Shown here: positions 32,156-44,848 of the stretch, in pieces
Layout: every line of letters starts with the position of its first letter
How positions within the stretch are numbered: position 1 is the first letter of the stretch
Notes under the pieces: model-generated
Told to the model about the DNA's origin: nothing
What the model saw: the letters and a program-made list of their open reading frames with translations, nothing else
Database searches by the model: none
Translations under genes and position numbers: made by a program
Origin: Streptomyces olivochromogenes
GTDB taxonomy: Bacteria > Actinomycetota > Actinomycetes > Streptomycetales > Streptomycetaceae
NCBI RefSeq assembly: GCF_001514115.1
Contig: NZ_KQ948451.1
Coordinates: 828,109-892,108, forward strand
Length of the DNA stretch: 64,000 nt
Direction: 5' to 3'

Positions 32156-35100
32156 TCACGCCTTCGCCACGGCCAGCCGCAGCGTCTGCACCTCGAAGGG
32201 GCGCAGCGCCACCGCGACCGCGTTCCCGTCCGTGTCCGCCGTGGTCAGCGGGCGCTCCAGGAGGTCGGTCACCTGGGCCCCCGCGAGCGGGAAGCCCGTG
32301 CGCAGGGTGCCGCTGGCGCGACCGCCGCGGGACTCGTAGAGGCGTACGACGACATCGCCCGAGGCGTCGTCGGCGAGTTTGACCGCCTCGACGGTCACGC
32401 CCTCCCCGTCCACGGAGACGACGGGCTCGGCCGGACCGGCCGAATCCGCCACCCGCAGCGGCAGGTTGAGCGCGTAGCCCTCCGCGATCGCGTCCTCGAT
32501 GCTCGCGCCCGGCAGCAGCGCGTAGGTGAAGCGGTGCTTGCCCTGGTCGGCCTCGGGGTCCGGCACCCGCGGGGCGCGCACGAGGGACAGGCGTACGGTC
32601 GTGGTCGTACCGCCGTCCTCGCGGACCGTGCGGGAGACGTCGTGGCCGTACGTCGAGTCGTTGATGACCGCGACGCCGTAGCCGGGCTCGGCGATGTGCA
32701 CCCAGCGGTGGCCGTAGACCTCGAAGCGGGCCGACTCCCAGCTGGTGTTGGTGTGCGTGGGTCGCTGGACATGGCCGAACTGGATCTCCGCGGAGGAGTG
32801 CGGGGCCCGGATGTCCACCGGGAAGGCCGCCTTGAGGATCTTCTCCGCCTCGTGCCAGTCGATCTCGGTCTCGACGTCGATCCGGCGGCTGCCGGCCCGC
32901 ACGGTGATCGTCTGGACGATCCGGGAGCCCTTGCCGAAGGCGCGCTCCACCTTGAGCGCGCCGAGCAGCGGGCCGTCCTCGACGACCGTGACGGACTCGG
33001 CGTCGAGCAGGTCCGTGTAGCGGTTCTTGTAGTGCTTGTCGATGTCCCAGGCGTCCCAGTAGTTCGGGAGGTCGCTGTGCAGACGGAGCAGGTTGCCCTT
33101 GTCGGCGAGGACCTCGCGGTCGGCCGTCAGGTCCCGTACGGAGGCCAGCGTGCCGTCCTCGGCCAGCTCGACGCGGACCAGGCCGTTGTCGAGGACGCGG
33201 CCTTCGACGGTCACCGGCCGCGGGGGCTCCTGCGCGCCCAGCAACGCGCTTGCGCCCGCGGGGACTTCGGCGTACATCGGGATGCCGACGGAGGTGCGGA
33301 CCACCTCGGCGCGGTCGACCGGGCTGGTGTTGAACACCCGGGTCTCGCCCGTGCCCAGCGCGGCCACGGCCTCGGCCGTGATCGCCTCGACCTCCTTGGC
33401 CACCCGCGCGTACTCGGCCTCGGCCTCCCGGTGCACCCAGGCGATGGACGAGCCGGGCAGGATGTCGTGGAACTGGTGGAGCAGGACCGTCTTCCAGAGC
33501 CGGTCGAGCTTCTCGTACGGGTAGGAGTAGCCCGGCGCGTTCAGTGCGGCGGTGGTCGCCCACAACTCGGCCTCGCGCATGCGGTGTTCGCTGCGCCGGT
33601 TGCCCTGCTTGGTGCGGGCCTGCGAGGTGTAGGTGGCGCGGTGCAGCTCCAGGTACAGCTCACCGGACCAGACTTGATCCTTGGGGATCTCCTCGCGGGC
33701 GGTGGCGAAGAAGGCGTCCGGGTGCTCGATGCGGACCTTCGCCGAGCCCTCCAGGCTCGCGAGCCGCCGAGCGCGTTCCATCATCTCGCGGGTGGGGCCG
33801 CCACCGCCGTCACCGTGGCCGAAGGGGGCCAGGGACGTCGTACCGCGGCCCTTGTCCTGGTAGTTGCGGACGGCGTGCGCCATCTCCTTGCCGGAGAACT
33901 CGACGTTGTAGGTGTCGACGGGCGGGAAGTGCGTGAAGATGCGCGTGCCGTCGAGGCCCTCCCACCAGAAGCTGTGGTGGGGCAGCTTGTTGGTCTGGTT
34001 CCAGGAGAGCTTCTGGGTCAGGAACCAGTCGTTGCCGGCGAGCTTGGCGAGCTGCGGGTAGGCCGCGTTGTAGCCGAAGGAGTCCGGCAGCCAGACGCCC
34101 TTGGTCTCGATGCCGAAGTGCTCGATGAAGAACCGCTTGCCGTGGATGAGCTGGCGGGCCAGCGCCTCGCCGCCGGGCAGGTTGCCGTCGGCCTCCACCC
34201 ACATGCCGCCGACCGGCGCCCAGTTCCCGTCGGCGACGGCCTTCTTGATGCGCTCCCACACGTGCGGGTAGTTGTCGCGCACCCACTCGTACTGCTGGGC
34301 CTGCGAGCAGGCGAAGACCAGCTCCTCGTACTCCTCGGCGAGCGCGGTGACGTTCGAGAAGGTGCGGGAGGTCTTGCGCTTGGTCTCGCGGATCGGCCAC
34401 AGCCAGGCGGAGTCGATGTGCGCGTGCCCCGCGGCGGAGAGGGTGTGGGCGCTGGCGTGGGCGGGCTTGGCCAGGGTGGGGGCCAGCACCGCGCGGGCGG
34501 CGGCGGCCGTCCCGGAGATGTCGTCCAGGTCGAGGGCGTCCATCGCCCGGTCCAGCGCGATCATGATCTCGTGCCGGCGCGGGTCGAGCTCGCCCAGCTC
34601 CAGCATCAGCTCGCGCAGCACCTGGACGTCGAGGCCGAGGTGCCAGACGTTCTCGTCGAGGACGGCGATGTCGGCGCGCTTGAAGGTGTAGAGCGGCTTG
34701 TCGCCGGCGGTGAGGCGGTCGCCGAGCGGGGTCGGGCCGGCGAAGTCGTTCGCCAGGATGTCGGGGTTGGAGGCCGCCTCGACCAGATAGTGGATCTCCT
34801 CGCCGCCCGCGGCCGGGTGGGCGATCGGCACGTACTGGTTCTGCGGGTTGACCGCCTTCAGCGGGACCCCGTCCGGGAGGTGGACCAGCGCCTCGGCCTG
34901 GTTGCCGGGCCAGTCGCCCACGAACCCGAGGTCGAAGACGGCCTCGACGCGCTTGCCCGTCCAGTCCGCGGGAACCGACCCGCGCATCCGGAACCAGGTG
35001 GTGCCCCACGGCGGACCCCAGGGGGTGTCCATCGCGAAGGGCTTGTACGGCGCCGCGGCGGCCTCCTCGAAGGGGACCGGCTCGCCGGGCGCCTGCCAGG

Positions 35101-35203
35101 CCTCGACCTCGAAGGGCACCGAGGCGGCGTAGATCGCGGGCTTGATGCGCTGGTCGTGGACGCGTGCGACGCGCTCCTCGATCCGGCGGCGTTCGTCGTG
35201 CAT
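32156..35203 (-). CDS. Alpha-mannosidase, glycoside hydrolase family 38
   Basis: A 1015-residue cytoplasmic GH38 enzyme, normal length for the bacterial group. Residues 1-250 form the N-terminal accessory domain. The catalytic barrel begins at about 260 with the zinc-binding H-A-H-I-D-S-A-W (near 262-269) and contains the nucleophile Asp in WLPDSFGYN (near 373). A late catalytic-domain segment is PHHSFWWEGLDGTRIFTHFPP. The beta-sandwich half fills residues 540-1015. No signal peptide. It follows the GH4 gene with a 44-base gap and likely trims mannose from imported oligosaccharides. Confidence 0.92.
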   Translation of the reverse strand: MHDERRRIEERVARVHDQRIKPAIYAASVPFEVEAWQAPGEPVPFEEAAAAPYKPFAMDTPWGPPWGTTWFRMRGSVPADWTGKRVEAVFDLGFVGDWPGNQAEALVHLPDGVPLKAVNPQNQYVPIAHPAAGGEEIHYLVEAASNPDILANDFAGPTPLGDRLTAGDKPLYTFKRADIAVLDENVWHLGLDVQVLRELMLELGELDPRRHEIMIALDRAMDALDLDDISGTAAAARAVLAPTLAKPAHASAHTLSAAGHAHIDSAWLWPIRETKRKTSRTFSNVTALAEEYEELVFACSQAQQYEWVRDNYPHVWERIKKAVADGNWAPVGGMWVEADGNLPGGEALARQLIHGKRFFIEHFGIETKGVWLPDSFGYNAAYPQLAKLAGNDWFLTQKLSWNQTNKLPHHSFWWEGLDGTRIFTHFPPVDTYNVEFSGKEMAHAVRNYQDKGRGTTSLAPFGHGDGGGGPTREMMERARRLASLEGSAKVRIEHPDAFFATAREEIPKDQVWSGELYLELHRATYTSQARTKQGNRRSEHRMREAELWATTAALNAPGYSYPYEKLDRLWKTVLLHQFHDILPGSSIAWVHREAEAEYARVAKEVEAITAEAVAALGTGETRVFNTSPVDRAEVVRTSVGIPMYAEVPAGASALLGAQEPPRPVTVEGRVLDNGLVRVELAEDGTLASVRDLTADREVLADKGNLLRLHSDLPNYWDAWDIDKHYKNRYTDLLDAESVTVVEDGPLLGALKVERAFGKGSRIVQTITVRAGSRRIDVETEIDWHEAEKILKAAFPVDIRAPHSSAEIQFGHVQRPTHTNTSWESARFEVYGHRWVHIAEPGYGVAVINDSTYGHDVSRTVREDGGTTTTVRLSLVRAPRVPDPEADQGKHRFTYALLPGASIEDAIAEGYALNLPLRVADSAGPAEPVVSVDGEGVTVEAVKLADDASGDVVVRLYESRGGRASGTLRTGFPLAGAQVTDLLERPLTTADTDGNAVAVALRPFEVQTLRLAVAKA

Positions 35204-35247
35204 GTGAGGTCTCCAGGAGCCAAGAAGCCAAGAAAGGGGGAAAGCGC

Positions 35248-36585
35248 TTACTTAAGGTACGCCAGGCCCGGATGGACCGACGTGTACCCCTCGACCAGAC
35301 GGCGGGCCACGTTCACGGAGTCGACGAGCGGGTGCAGGGCGAAGGCCTTGACGGCGGTCGTGCGCGAACCGGACTCGGCGGCGGACAGGACCTCGCGCTC
35401 CACCGCCTTGACCGCGCAGACCAGTCCGCTGGCGTGGTCGGGCAGCGGGTCGACGGCGACCGGGTGGGCGCCGTTGGCGTCGACGAGGCAGGGCACCTCG
35501 ATGACGGCCTCCGTGTCGAGCACGCCCAGCGTGCCGCGGTTGCGGACGTTGAGGATGAGCGTGGTGCGCTCGTCGCGGGCGATGGCCCGCATCAGGGCGA
35601 GCGCCACCTTCTCGTAGCCGCCGGAGAGGTCGTCGGCGTCACGCTCGCCCGCGCCCGCCGCGTCCCGGTTCTCCGCCATGTAGGTGGCCTCGCGCTCGGC
35701 CCGCGTACGGTCCCAGGCACTCAGCGCGGCGGTGTCCGGGCGCTTCATCTCGGCGTAGAACTGCTCCTGCTGGTCGCGCAGGAACGCGCCGCGGGTCTTC
35801 TCCGCCTGCTGGTAGGCCCGGACGGCCTCGCGGTTGAAGTAGTAGTAGTGCAGGTACTCGTTCGGGACGGCGCCCAGGGACTGCAGCCACTCCACGCCGA
35901 AGAGCTTGCCCTCCTCGAAGGAGCCGAGCAGCTCGGGGTCGGCGAGCAGCCGCGGCAGTTCGTCGCGGCCCGCGACGCGCAGCCCGCGCACCCAGCCGAG
36001 GTGGTTGAGGCCGACGTAGTCGATCCAGGCCTCGCGGGGGTCGGCGCCCAGGACCGTGGCGATGCGGCGGCCGAGGCCGACCGGCGAGTCGCAGATGCCG
36101 ATGACGCGGTCGCCGAGGTGACGGGACATGGCCTCGGTGACCAGTCCGGCCGGGTTGGTGAAGTTGATGACCCAGGCGTCGGGGGCGAGCCGGGCCACCC
36201 GCCGGGCGATGTCGACGGCCACGGGGACCGTGCGCAGGCCGTACGCGATGCCGCCGGCGCCGACCGTCTCCTGGCCGAGGACGCCCTCCGCGAGGGCCAC
36301 CCGCTCGTCGTCGGCACGTCCCGCGAGGCCGCCGACGCGGATCGCGGAGAAGATGAAGTCGGCGCCGCGCAGGGCGTCGTCGAGGTCGGTGGTGAAGGAC
36401 ACCTCGGGGGCGTCCGGCAGGTCCTTCGCCTGCTCGGCCAGCACCCGGGCGACGGCCGTGAGCCGTCCGGCGTCCACGTCGTGCAGCACGACATGGGTGA
36501 CGCGGCCCTCGGCGCGGTCCCCGAGGAGTGCCCCGTACACGAGCGGCACCCGGAATCCGCCGCCACCCAGAATCGTCAGCTTCAC
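35248..36585 (-). CDS. GH4 glycosidase (6-phospho-beta-glucosidase type)
   Basis: A 445-residue NAD- and metal-dependent glycosidase of family 4. The NAD motif LTILGGGGFRVP is at residues 3-14, NFTNPAGLV near 142, ICDSPVG near 164 (metal Cys-Asp) and VGLNHLGWVRG near 190 (catalytic/metal His). These match the phospho-beta-glucosidase branch. That branch usually acts on sugars phosphorylated by a PTS, but here the neighbours are an ABC importer and a PfkB sugar kinase, so either the kinase supplies the phosphate or specificity differs. The GTG start overlaps the DeoR stop by 4 bases. Confidence 0.87.
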   Translation of the reverse strand: MKLTILGGGGFRVPLVYGALLGDRAEGRVTHVVLHDVDAGRLTAVARVLAEQAKDLPDAPEVSFTTDLDDALRGADFIFSAIRVGGLAGRADDERVALAEGVLGQETVGAGGIAYGLRTVPVAVDIARRVARLAPDAWVINFTNPAGLVTEAMSRHLGDRVIGICDSPVGLGRRIATVLGADPREAWIDYVGLNHLGWVRGLRVAGRDELPRLLADPELLGSFEEGKLFGVEWLQSLGAVPNEYLHYYYFNREAVRAYQQAEKTRGAFLRDQQEQFYAEMKRPDTAALSAWDRTRAEREATYMAENRDAAGAGERDADDLSGGYEKVALALMRAIARDERTTLILNVRNRGTLGVLDTEAVIEVPCLVDANGAHPVAVDPLPDHASGLVCAVKAVEREVLSAAESGSRTTAVKAFALHPLVDSVNVARRLVEGYTSVHPGLAYLK

Positions 36586-37370
36586 GCCGTTTCCGCCTTT
36601 CCTGTCACGACCACTTGCACGCCCGCCTCTTCCAACGACGACCGCGTCGCCGGGTCCAGCGGGCCGTTCGTCACCACCACGTCCAGCTCCTCGGGGCCGC
36701 AGACCCGCGCCATCCCCGTACCCGGGAACTTCGCGCGGTCGGCGAGCAGGACGACCTTGTCGCCCGCCTCGATCATGGCCCGCTTGACCGGCACCTCGAC
36801 GACGGTGGTGTCCATCACCTGCCCCCCGGGCCGTACCCCGCTGGTACCGAGGAACAGCCAGTCGGCGTGCAGTTGTCGCAGGTTGTCCTCGGTGAGGAAG
36901 CCGACCAGGGAGCGGTACTCACGGCGGACCATTCCGCCGAGCAGCACCAGTTCTATGTCCTCGTCGTCCACCAGCTCCTCGTAGACCACCAGATTGCTGG
37001 TGATCACGGTGATCCGGCGGCCGTGCAGCTGCCTGGCCAGCCGGTAGGCGGTGGTGCCGATGTCCAGCAGGACGGACTGGCCGTCCTGGACCATCGAGGC
37101 GGCGCGCTCCGCGATGGCGTCCTTCTCGGCCACACGGACCTCGGCGACCTCGGCGAAGGGCTGGTCGCCCTCCTCCACGACCGCCCCGCCGTGCACCCGC
37201 GTGAGCAGGCCTTCCTCCTCCAGTTTCAGCAGGTCACGGCGGACCGTGGCGGGGCTCACGCCCAGCTGTTCGGAGAGATCGGTCACGGCTGCGGGCCCGC
37301 CGGAACGCAGGGCCCGCAGGATGAGTTGATGTCGTCGCTCTGCCAGCACCCTGTGAACACTACTCGTCAT
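36582..37370 (-). CDS. DeoR/GlpR-family transcriptional repressor
   Basis: A 262-residue regulator. The N-terminal HTH reads ERRHQLILRALRSGG then VTDLSEQLGVSPATVRRDLLKLEEEGLLTRVHGGAV. The C-terminal sugar-phosphate sensor carries LLDIGTTAYRLA and VVVTN motifs typical of DeoR C-domains. I use the ATG at 37370; a TTG at 37376 is possible and neither has a clear ribosome-binding site. It heads the GH4-GH38 operon and diverges from the kinase-importer-LacZ operon. Phosphorylated sugar from the neighbouring kinase is a natural inducer candidate. Confidence 0.88.
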   Translation of the reverse strand: MTSSVHRVLAERRHQLILRALRSGGPAAVTDLSEQLGVSPATVRRDLLKLEEEGLLTRVHGGAVVEEGDQPFAEVAEVRVAEKDAIAERAASMVQDGQSVLLDIGTTAYRLARQLHGRRITVITSNLVVYEELVDDEDIELVLLGGMVRREYRSLVGFLTEDNLRQLHADWLFLGTSGVRPGGQVMDTTVVEVPVKRAMIEAGDKVVLLADRAKFPGTGMARVCGPEELDVVVTNGPLDPATRSSLEEAGVQVVVTGKAETA

Positions 37371-37475
37371 TCCCAATCATTTCTATGCTCAGTTCTGCTC
37401 GACTCTTGCCAAATTGGCCAGAGGCGCGCACGATCCTGTGCACCGCTTGCAGACTTTTGACGAGAGGATGTGCTC
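37371..37475. promoter_or_regulatory. Divergent promoter region between DeoR and PfkB genes
   Basis: A 105-base gap unusually AT-rich for the window near 37371-37420. It must hold both promoters. Repeated TTGC/GCAAG-like words are present but I see no long palindrome. GAGAGG at 37463-37468 is the ribosome-binding site for the GTG at 37476. Confidence 0.35.
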
Positions 37476-38513
37476 GTGGGTGACGAACGGCCCGATGTGA
37501 TGCTGACCGGGCTGCTCTTCTACGACCTCGTTCTCACCGGACTGGGGAAGCCTCCGACGGCCGGCGAGGAGATCTGGACCGAGGGAATGGGCGTGAGCCC
37601 CGGCGGCATCGCCAACCTGGCGGTCGCGGCCTCCCGGTTCGGCCTGCGCACCTCCCTGGCCACGGTCTTCGGCGACGACTACTACGGCGCGTACTGCCGT
37701 GAGGTCCTCGCCGGCCAGGAGGGCATCGACCTCTCCCTGTCCCGCACCGCGGACGGCTGGCACACTCCCGTCACCGTCTCGCTGGCCCACGGCAACGACC
37801 GGGCCCTGGTCACCCACGGCCAGGAACCGCCGTACTCTCAGGACGAGTTGATGGGCGACCCGCCCGAGGCGCGCACCGCCCTCGTGCACATCGAGGCCGA
37901 GCCGCGCGGCTGGCTCGCCAAGGCCGCCGCGGCCGGCACGCAGATCTACGCGGACGTCGGCTGGGACCCCACACAACAGTGGTCCCGGGACCTCCTCGAC
38001 CAGCTCTCCCTGTGCCACGCCTTCCTCCCGAACGAGACGGAGGCGATGGCGTACACGCGCACCGAGAGCGCGGTCGCGGCCCTGGGCACGCTGACCGAGC
38101 TGGTGCCGGTCGCCGTGGTCACCCGGGGCGGCGACGGCGCGGTCGCGGTGGACCAGACGACGGGCGAGTACGCGGAGGTGCCCGCCCTCCCCGTCGATGT
38201 CCTGGACGCGACGGGTGCCGGAGACGTCTTCGGCGCGAGCTTCGTCGCCGCCTCGCTCGGCGGCTGGCCGCTGGAGGAACGGCTGCGCTTCGCGGTGCTG
38301 GCCGCGGGCCTGTCCGTACAGCGGCACGGCGGTGCGCTTGCCGCGCCCGGCTGGTACGGCGTCCACCGCTGGTGGCAGTCGCTCGAAGACCGTGAACTGC
38401 GGCGCGCGTACGGCTTCCTGGCCGACCGCGTCCCGGCGGACCCGGGCCCGCCCGTCCGCCCCGCCCCCGTGACCCCGCCCGACGCCACGCGTCGGCCGGG
38501 CGCACCCCGATGA
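37476..38513 (+). CDS. PfkB-family sugar kinase
   Basis: A 345-residue ribokinase-type kinase. The signature near the N-terminus (GMGVSPGGIANLAVAASRFG) and the C-terminal ATP/anion-hole motif DATGAGDVFGASF (catalytic Asp near residue 248) are intact. I chose the GTG at 37476, eight bases after GAGAGG; the GTG at 37470 is too close. The C-terminal tail is proline-rich. It is the first gene of the importer-LacZ operon and should phosphorylate the released monosaccharide. Which sugar is not clear. Confidence 0.88.
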   Translation: MGDERPDVMLTGLLFYDLVLTGLGKPPTAGEEIWTEGMGVSPGGIANLAVAASRFGLRTSLATVFGDDYYGAYCREVLAGQEGIDLSLSRTADGWHTPVTVSLAHGNDRALVTHGQEPPYSQDELMGDPPEARTALVHIEAEPRGWLAKAAAAGTQIYADVGWDPTQQWSRDLLDQLSLCHAFLPNETEAMAYTRTESAVAALGTLTELVPVAVVTRGGDGAVAVDQTTGEYAEVPALPVDVLDATGAGDVFGASFVAASLGGWPLEERLRFAVLAAGLSVQRHGGALAAPGWYGVHRWWQSLEDRELRRAYGFLADRVPADPGPPVRPAPVTPPDATRRPGAPR

Positions 38514-38650
38514 CCCCACGCGCAACACCCCGCAAGACCCCCCGCATGACACGCACGACACGCATGACCCCACGCATCGCAACGCGAAACACCCCACGCA
38601 CGACCCCCTGCAAGACCCCACGTAAGACCCCTCGTACGCGAAGACCGAAA
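38511..38650. repeat. Degenerate ACCCC-CGCA-G tandem repeats between kinase and binding-protein genes
   Basis: About ten imperfect units of 9-15 bases (ACCCCACGCG, ACCCCGCAAG, ACCCCCCGCATG, ACACGCACG, ACACGCATG, ACCCCACGCAT and similar). The plus-strand frame reads as a TPR-x-TPR-x low-complexity string, the minus frame as RGV repeats. Neither looks like a protein. It fills almost the whole intergenic gap. Confidence 0.65.
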
Positions 38651-38664
38651 AGATCCGAAAGGCG

Positions 38665-39960
38665 GTGGGAGCTGTGCGGCTCTCACGAAGGGGCCTGCTG
38701 CGCGCCGGCCTGGCCGGTACGGCCGCCACGGCGCTGGGCGGCCTGGCGACCGGCTGCGGCGTTCCGACCGGCTCGACCGGGCGCAACATGGTCCTGTGGT
38801 ACTGGAGCGGCGGGCTGAGCCCGAAAGTCGTCCAGGACGCCAAGGCCCGCTACGACAGCGCGGTGAATCTGCAGGCCATCCAGATCGGCGGCTACTACCG
38901 CTCGAAGCTGATGACCACGATGACCGGACGCGCCCACATCCCGGACATCGCCGGGCTCAAGGGCGAGGACATGGCCTCGTATCTGCCCAACTCCGACCAG
39001 TTCGTGGACCTGCGCACGCTCGGTGCCGAGAAGCTCAAGGACCAGTACCTGCCCTGGAAGTGGGATCAGGGCATAGCCCCGGACGGTTCGATGGTGGGCT
39101 TCCCGATCGACTGCGGTCCGGTCGCGCACTACTACCAGCCCGCCGTCTTCCAGAAGGCCGGACTGGCGTACGAGCCCGAGGACGTGTCCAAGGAGCTGGC
39201 CACCTGGGACCAGTTCTTCGCGGCCGGCGAGCAGCTGAAGAAGCGCCTGCCCGGCACGTTCATCCTGACCGACGCGCTCAGCGTCTTCGGCATCTCGGTC
39301 AACCAGACGACGAAGCGGTTCGTCGACAAGGACCGGCACTTCATCGGCGACCAGGAGCATGTACGCACCGCCTGGGACCGTTCCGTCGAGGCCACCCGTC
39401 GCGGACTGGTCTCGAAGATCATCAACGGTACGGCCGACAACACCTCGGCCACCGAGCGGGGCCTGCTGCCCAGCCAGCTGAACGCCTCCTGGGCGGCCGG
39501 TGACATCAAGCTCAACGTGCCGAAGACCAAGGGCAAGTGGCGGGTGGCCGCGTGTCCGGGCGGTCCCTCGAACATCGGCGGCTCGTTCCTCGCGATCACC
39601 AAGGCGTGCCGGGAGCCCGAGAAGGCCTTCGAGATGATCACCTGGATGCTCGACGCGGGCAACCAGGCGCAGGGCTTCGTCGACTCGGTGCTCTTCCCCT
39701 CGACCCCGGCGTCCTACGCGATGAAGAAGCTGCGGGAACCCGACGCCTTCTTCGGCGACCAGGTCACCATGGACGTCTTCGGTCCGGCGGCGCAGAACAT
39801 CCCGGTCGCCTTCAACAGCCCGTACGACGTCGCGCTGAGCACCCCGATCAACGACGAGCTGCGGAACTTCTCCGTCCTCGGCAAGGACCCGGACAAGGCC
39901 TGGAGGGACGCCATGAGCAAGTGCCGGCGCATCGCGGACCACCTGGGGGTGAGTTACTGA
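38665..39960 (+). CDS. Carbohydrate ABC transporter substrate-binding protein (Tat lipoprotein)
   Basis: A 431-residue family-1 binding protein. The signal has a twin-arginine motif, SRRGLLRAG (residues 7-15), and a lipobox ATGC with Cys near 31, so a Tat-exported lipoprotein is likely. The mature part opens with NMVLWYWSGGLSPKVV. GTG at 38674 is an alternative start. It precedes two permeases, the kinase and beta-galactosidase genes, so oligosaccharides with terminal galactose or mannose are candidate ligands. The ATPase is missing here, as in the maltose module. Confidence 0.86.
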   Translation: MGAVRLSRRGLLRAGLAGTAATALGGLATGCGVPTGSTGRNMVLWYWSGGLSPKVVQDAKARYDSAVNLQAIQIGGYYRSKLMTTMTGRAHIPDIAGLKGEDMASYLPNSDQFVDLRTLGAEKLKDQYLPWKWDQGIAPDGSMVGFPIDCGPVAHYYQPAVFQKAGLAYEPEDVSKELATWDQFFAAGEQLKKRLPGTFILTDALSVFGISVNQTTKRFVDKDRHFIGDQEHVRTAWDRSVEATRRGLVSKIINGTADNTSATERGLLPSQLNASWAAGDIKLNVPKTKGKWRVAACPGGPSNIGGSFLAITKACREPEKAFEMITWMLDAGNQAQGFVDSVLFPSTPASYAMKKLREPDAFFGDQVTMDVFGPAAQNIPVAFNSPYDVALSTPINDELRNFSVLGKDPDKAWRDAMSKCRRIADHLGVSY

Positions 39961-40922
39961 TGGCTACCGCACCCGTGGTCGACACGCCCCCCGCGGCCCT
40001 CGCCGAGACCCCCGTCACCCACCCCAAGAAGGGCATCCTCAGCTACTGGCGGCTGTACGCCGCGATCTCCCCCTTCTATCTGCTGTTCCTCGCCTTCGGT
40101 CTGATCCCGGTCGGCTTCTCGTTCTATCTGTCGTTCCACCGCTGGGACGGCCTCGGCTCGATGGAGTTCGCGGGGCTCTCGCAGTACCGCTATCTGCTGT
40201 CGGACACCCAGTTCTGGACCTCGATCGGGAACACGATCATCATCTGGGCGCTGGCGACCTTCCCGATGATCTTCCTGGCGATGGTCACCGCCGTGATGCT
40301 CAACTCGGCCGTCCGCTTCAAGAACCTCTACCGGTTCGCCTACTTCCTGCCGAACGTCACCTCGATCGTCGCGGTCGCGATCATCTTCGGCTCGGTCTTC
40401 TCCACCAACTTCGGCCTGGTCAACGCGTTCCTGCAGGCGATCGGCCTGGACCAGGTGGCCTGGCTGAACACACCGTGGGGCATCAAGGTCGCCATCGCCA
40501 CGCTGATGACCTGGCAGTGGACCGGCTACAACGCGATCATCTTCCTCGCGGGGCTCCAGACGATCCCGGGCGAGCTGTACGAGGCGGCGCGGATGGACGG
40601 CGCCGGACCCATCCAGACCTTCTTCCGGATCACGCTGCCACTGATGCGTCCGGTGCTGCTGTTCGTGCTCATCATCTCGACGGTCACGGGCCTGCAGACC
40701 TTCTCCGAACCGCAGGTGCTGCTGCAGACCACGGACAACAACTCGTCGTTCGCGGGCGGCCCCGGCCACTCCGGCCAGACGATGGTCCTCTACTTCTTCC
40801 AGCAGACCTTCGACAACAACGACTTCGGTTACGGCGCCGCCGTGGCCTGGGGCATCTTCCTCGTCGTCATCATCTTCTCGATCATCAACTGGCGCCTGGT
40901 GCAGCGCCGGGGCGAAGACTAG
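39960..40922 (+). CDS. Sugar ABC transporter permease (MalF/UgpA-like)
   Basis: A 320-residue permease whose ATG overlaps the binding-protein stop by one base (TGATG). The first helix is LYAAISPFYLLFLAFGLIPVGFSFYLSF and the EAA loop is YEAARMDGAGPIQTFFRITLP. Six helices can be drawn. It pairs with the next permease. Confidence 0.9.
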   Translation: MATAPVVDTPPAALAETPVTHPKKGILSYWRLYAAISPFYLLFLAFGLIPVGFSFYLSFHRWDGLGSMEFAGLSQYRYLLSDTQFWTSIGNTIIIWALATFPMIFLAMVTAVMLNSAVRFKNLYRFAYFLPNVTSIVAVAIIFGSVFSTNFGLVNAFLQAIGLDQVAWLNTPWGIKVAIATLMTWQWTGYNAIIFLAGLQTIPGELYEAARMDGAGPIQTFFRITLPLMRPVLLFVLIISTVTGLQTFSEPQVLLQTTDNNSSFAGGPGHSGQTMVLYFFQQTFDNNDFGYGAAVAWGIFLVVIIFSIINWRLVQRRGED

Positions 40923-40934
40923 GGAGGCCCCACC

Positions 40935-41818
40935 ATGGCAATCCTCAAGGGTTCATCGGCCTCCATGAAGGGGGCGGGGCGCACGTCGACCATCAAGGGG
41001 TCACAGCGCCGGGGCATCGCGCTCCACCTCTCCCTGATCATCGGTCTGCTGCTCTCGGTCTTCCCGTTCTACTGGGCCGTGATCATGTCGACGCACTCGT
41101 CGACGGAGATCTTCTCCTACCCGCCGAAGCTGCTGCCCGGCTCGCACTTCCTCGAGAACGTCCGCCACCTCTTCGACAACGTCGACTTCTTCGGGTCGAT
41201 GTTCAACTCGCTGCTGGTCGCGTGCTCGGTGACCGTCCTGGTCCTGTTCTTCGACTCGCTGGCCGCGTTCGTGTTCGCCAAGTTCCAGTTCCCGGGCCGC
41301 CGGGTGCTGTTCGCGCTGATGATGGTCATCTTCATGGTCCCGGCGCAGCTCCAGGCGATCCCCCAGTTCGTGATCATGGCGAAGCTGGGCTGGATCGGCT
41401 CGATGACCGCGCTGATCGTCCCGGCGGCGGCCAACGCGTTCGGCATCTTCTGGATGCGCCAGTACATGAAGAGCGCGATCCACGACGAGCTGATCGACGC
41501 CTCCAAGCTGGACGGGGCGGGCTTCCTGCGCCAGTACTGGCACGTGGCGCTCCCGGTGGTCCGGCCGGGCCTCGCCTTCCTCGGCATCTTCACCTTCATG
41601 GGCCAGTGGAACGACTACGCCTGGCCTCTGATCGCCCTCACCAACCCGGACAACGTGACCCTCCAGGTCGCGCTCTCCCAGCTGAACGGTGTCCACGGCA
41701 CCACCGACTACGGAATGGTCATGACCGGCGCACTTCTCGCCCTCATCCCGCTGCTGATCGTCTTCGCGATCGGCGCCAAGCAGATCATCGCGGACCTCGG
41801 CAAGGGGGCCATCCGCTG

Positions 41819-41819
<1 letters not shown>
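40935..41819 (+). CDS. Sugar ABC transporter permease (MalG/UgpE-like)
   Basis: A 294-residue permease starting with an ATG 12 bases after the previous stop, with GGGAGG upstream. The EAA loop DASKLDGAGFLRQYWHVALP lies near residues 190-210, and the C-terminal IIADLGKGAIR is a family ending. The stop overlaps the beta-galactosidase ATG by one base, so uptake and hydrolysis are co-translated. Confidence 0.9.
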
Positions 41820-44737
<2,918 letters not shown>

Positions 44738-44848
44738 CCCGCGCGCGGCGCGCCGCCCGACCCACCGGCCCGACCCGTTCGACATGACTCGACGCTCGAC
44801 CTGACTCGAACTCCCTCACTGACCTTTTCGCACCTTCATGGAGCAGAC

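Noticed and set aside
32534..35617. 1027-codon open frame opposite the GH38 gene
   Set aside because: Same GC-bias shadow; no recognisable domain, and the GH38 catalytic motifs are on the other strand.
38511..38650. Possible CRISPR-like array
   Set aside because: Units are 9-15 bases, degenerate and without unique spacers; no cas genes nearby.
38510..38818. Plus-strand frame reading TPR-x-TPR repeats
   Set aside because: Product is generated by the ACCCC-CGCA tandem repeats and runs into the binding-protein gene out of frame; treated as a DNA repeat rather than a gene.
44745..44762. GCGGCGCGCCGC palindrome after beta-galactosidase as a terminator
   Set aside because: Short and embedded in generally GC-rich sequence; too weak to call.
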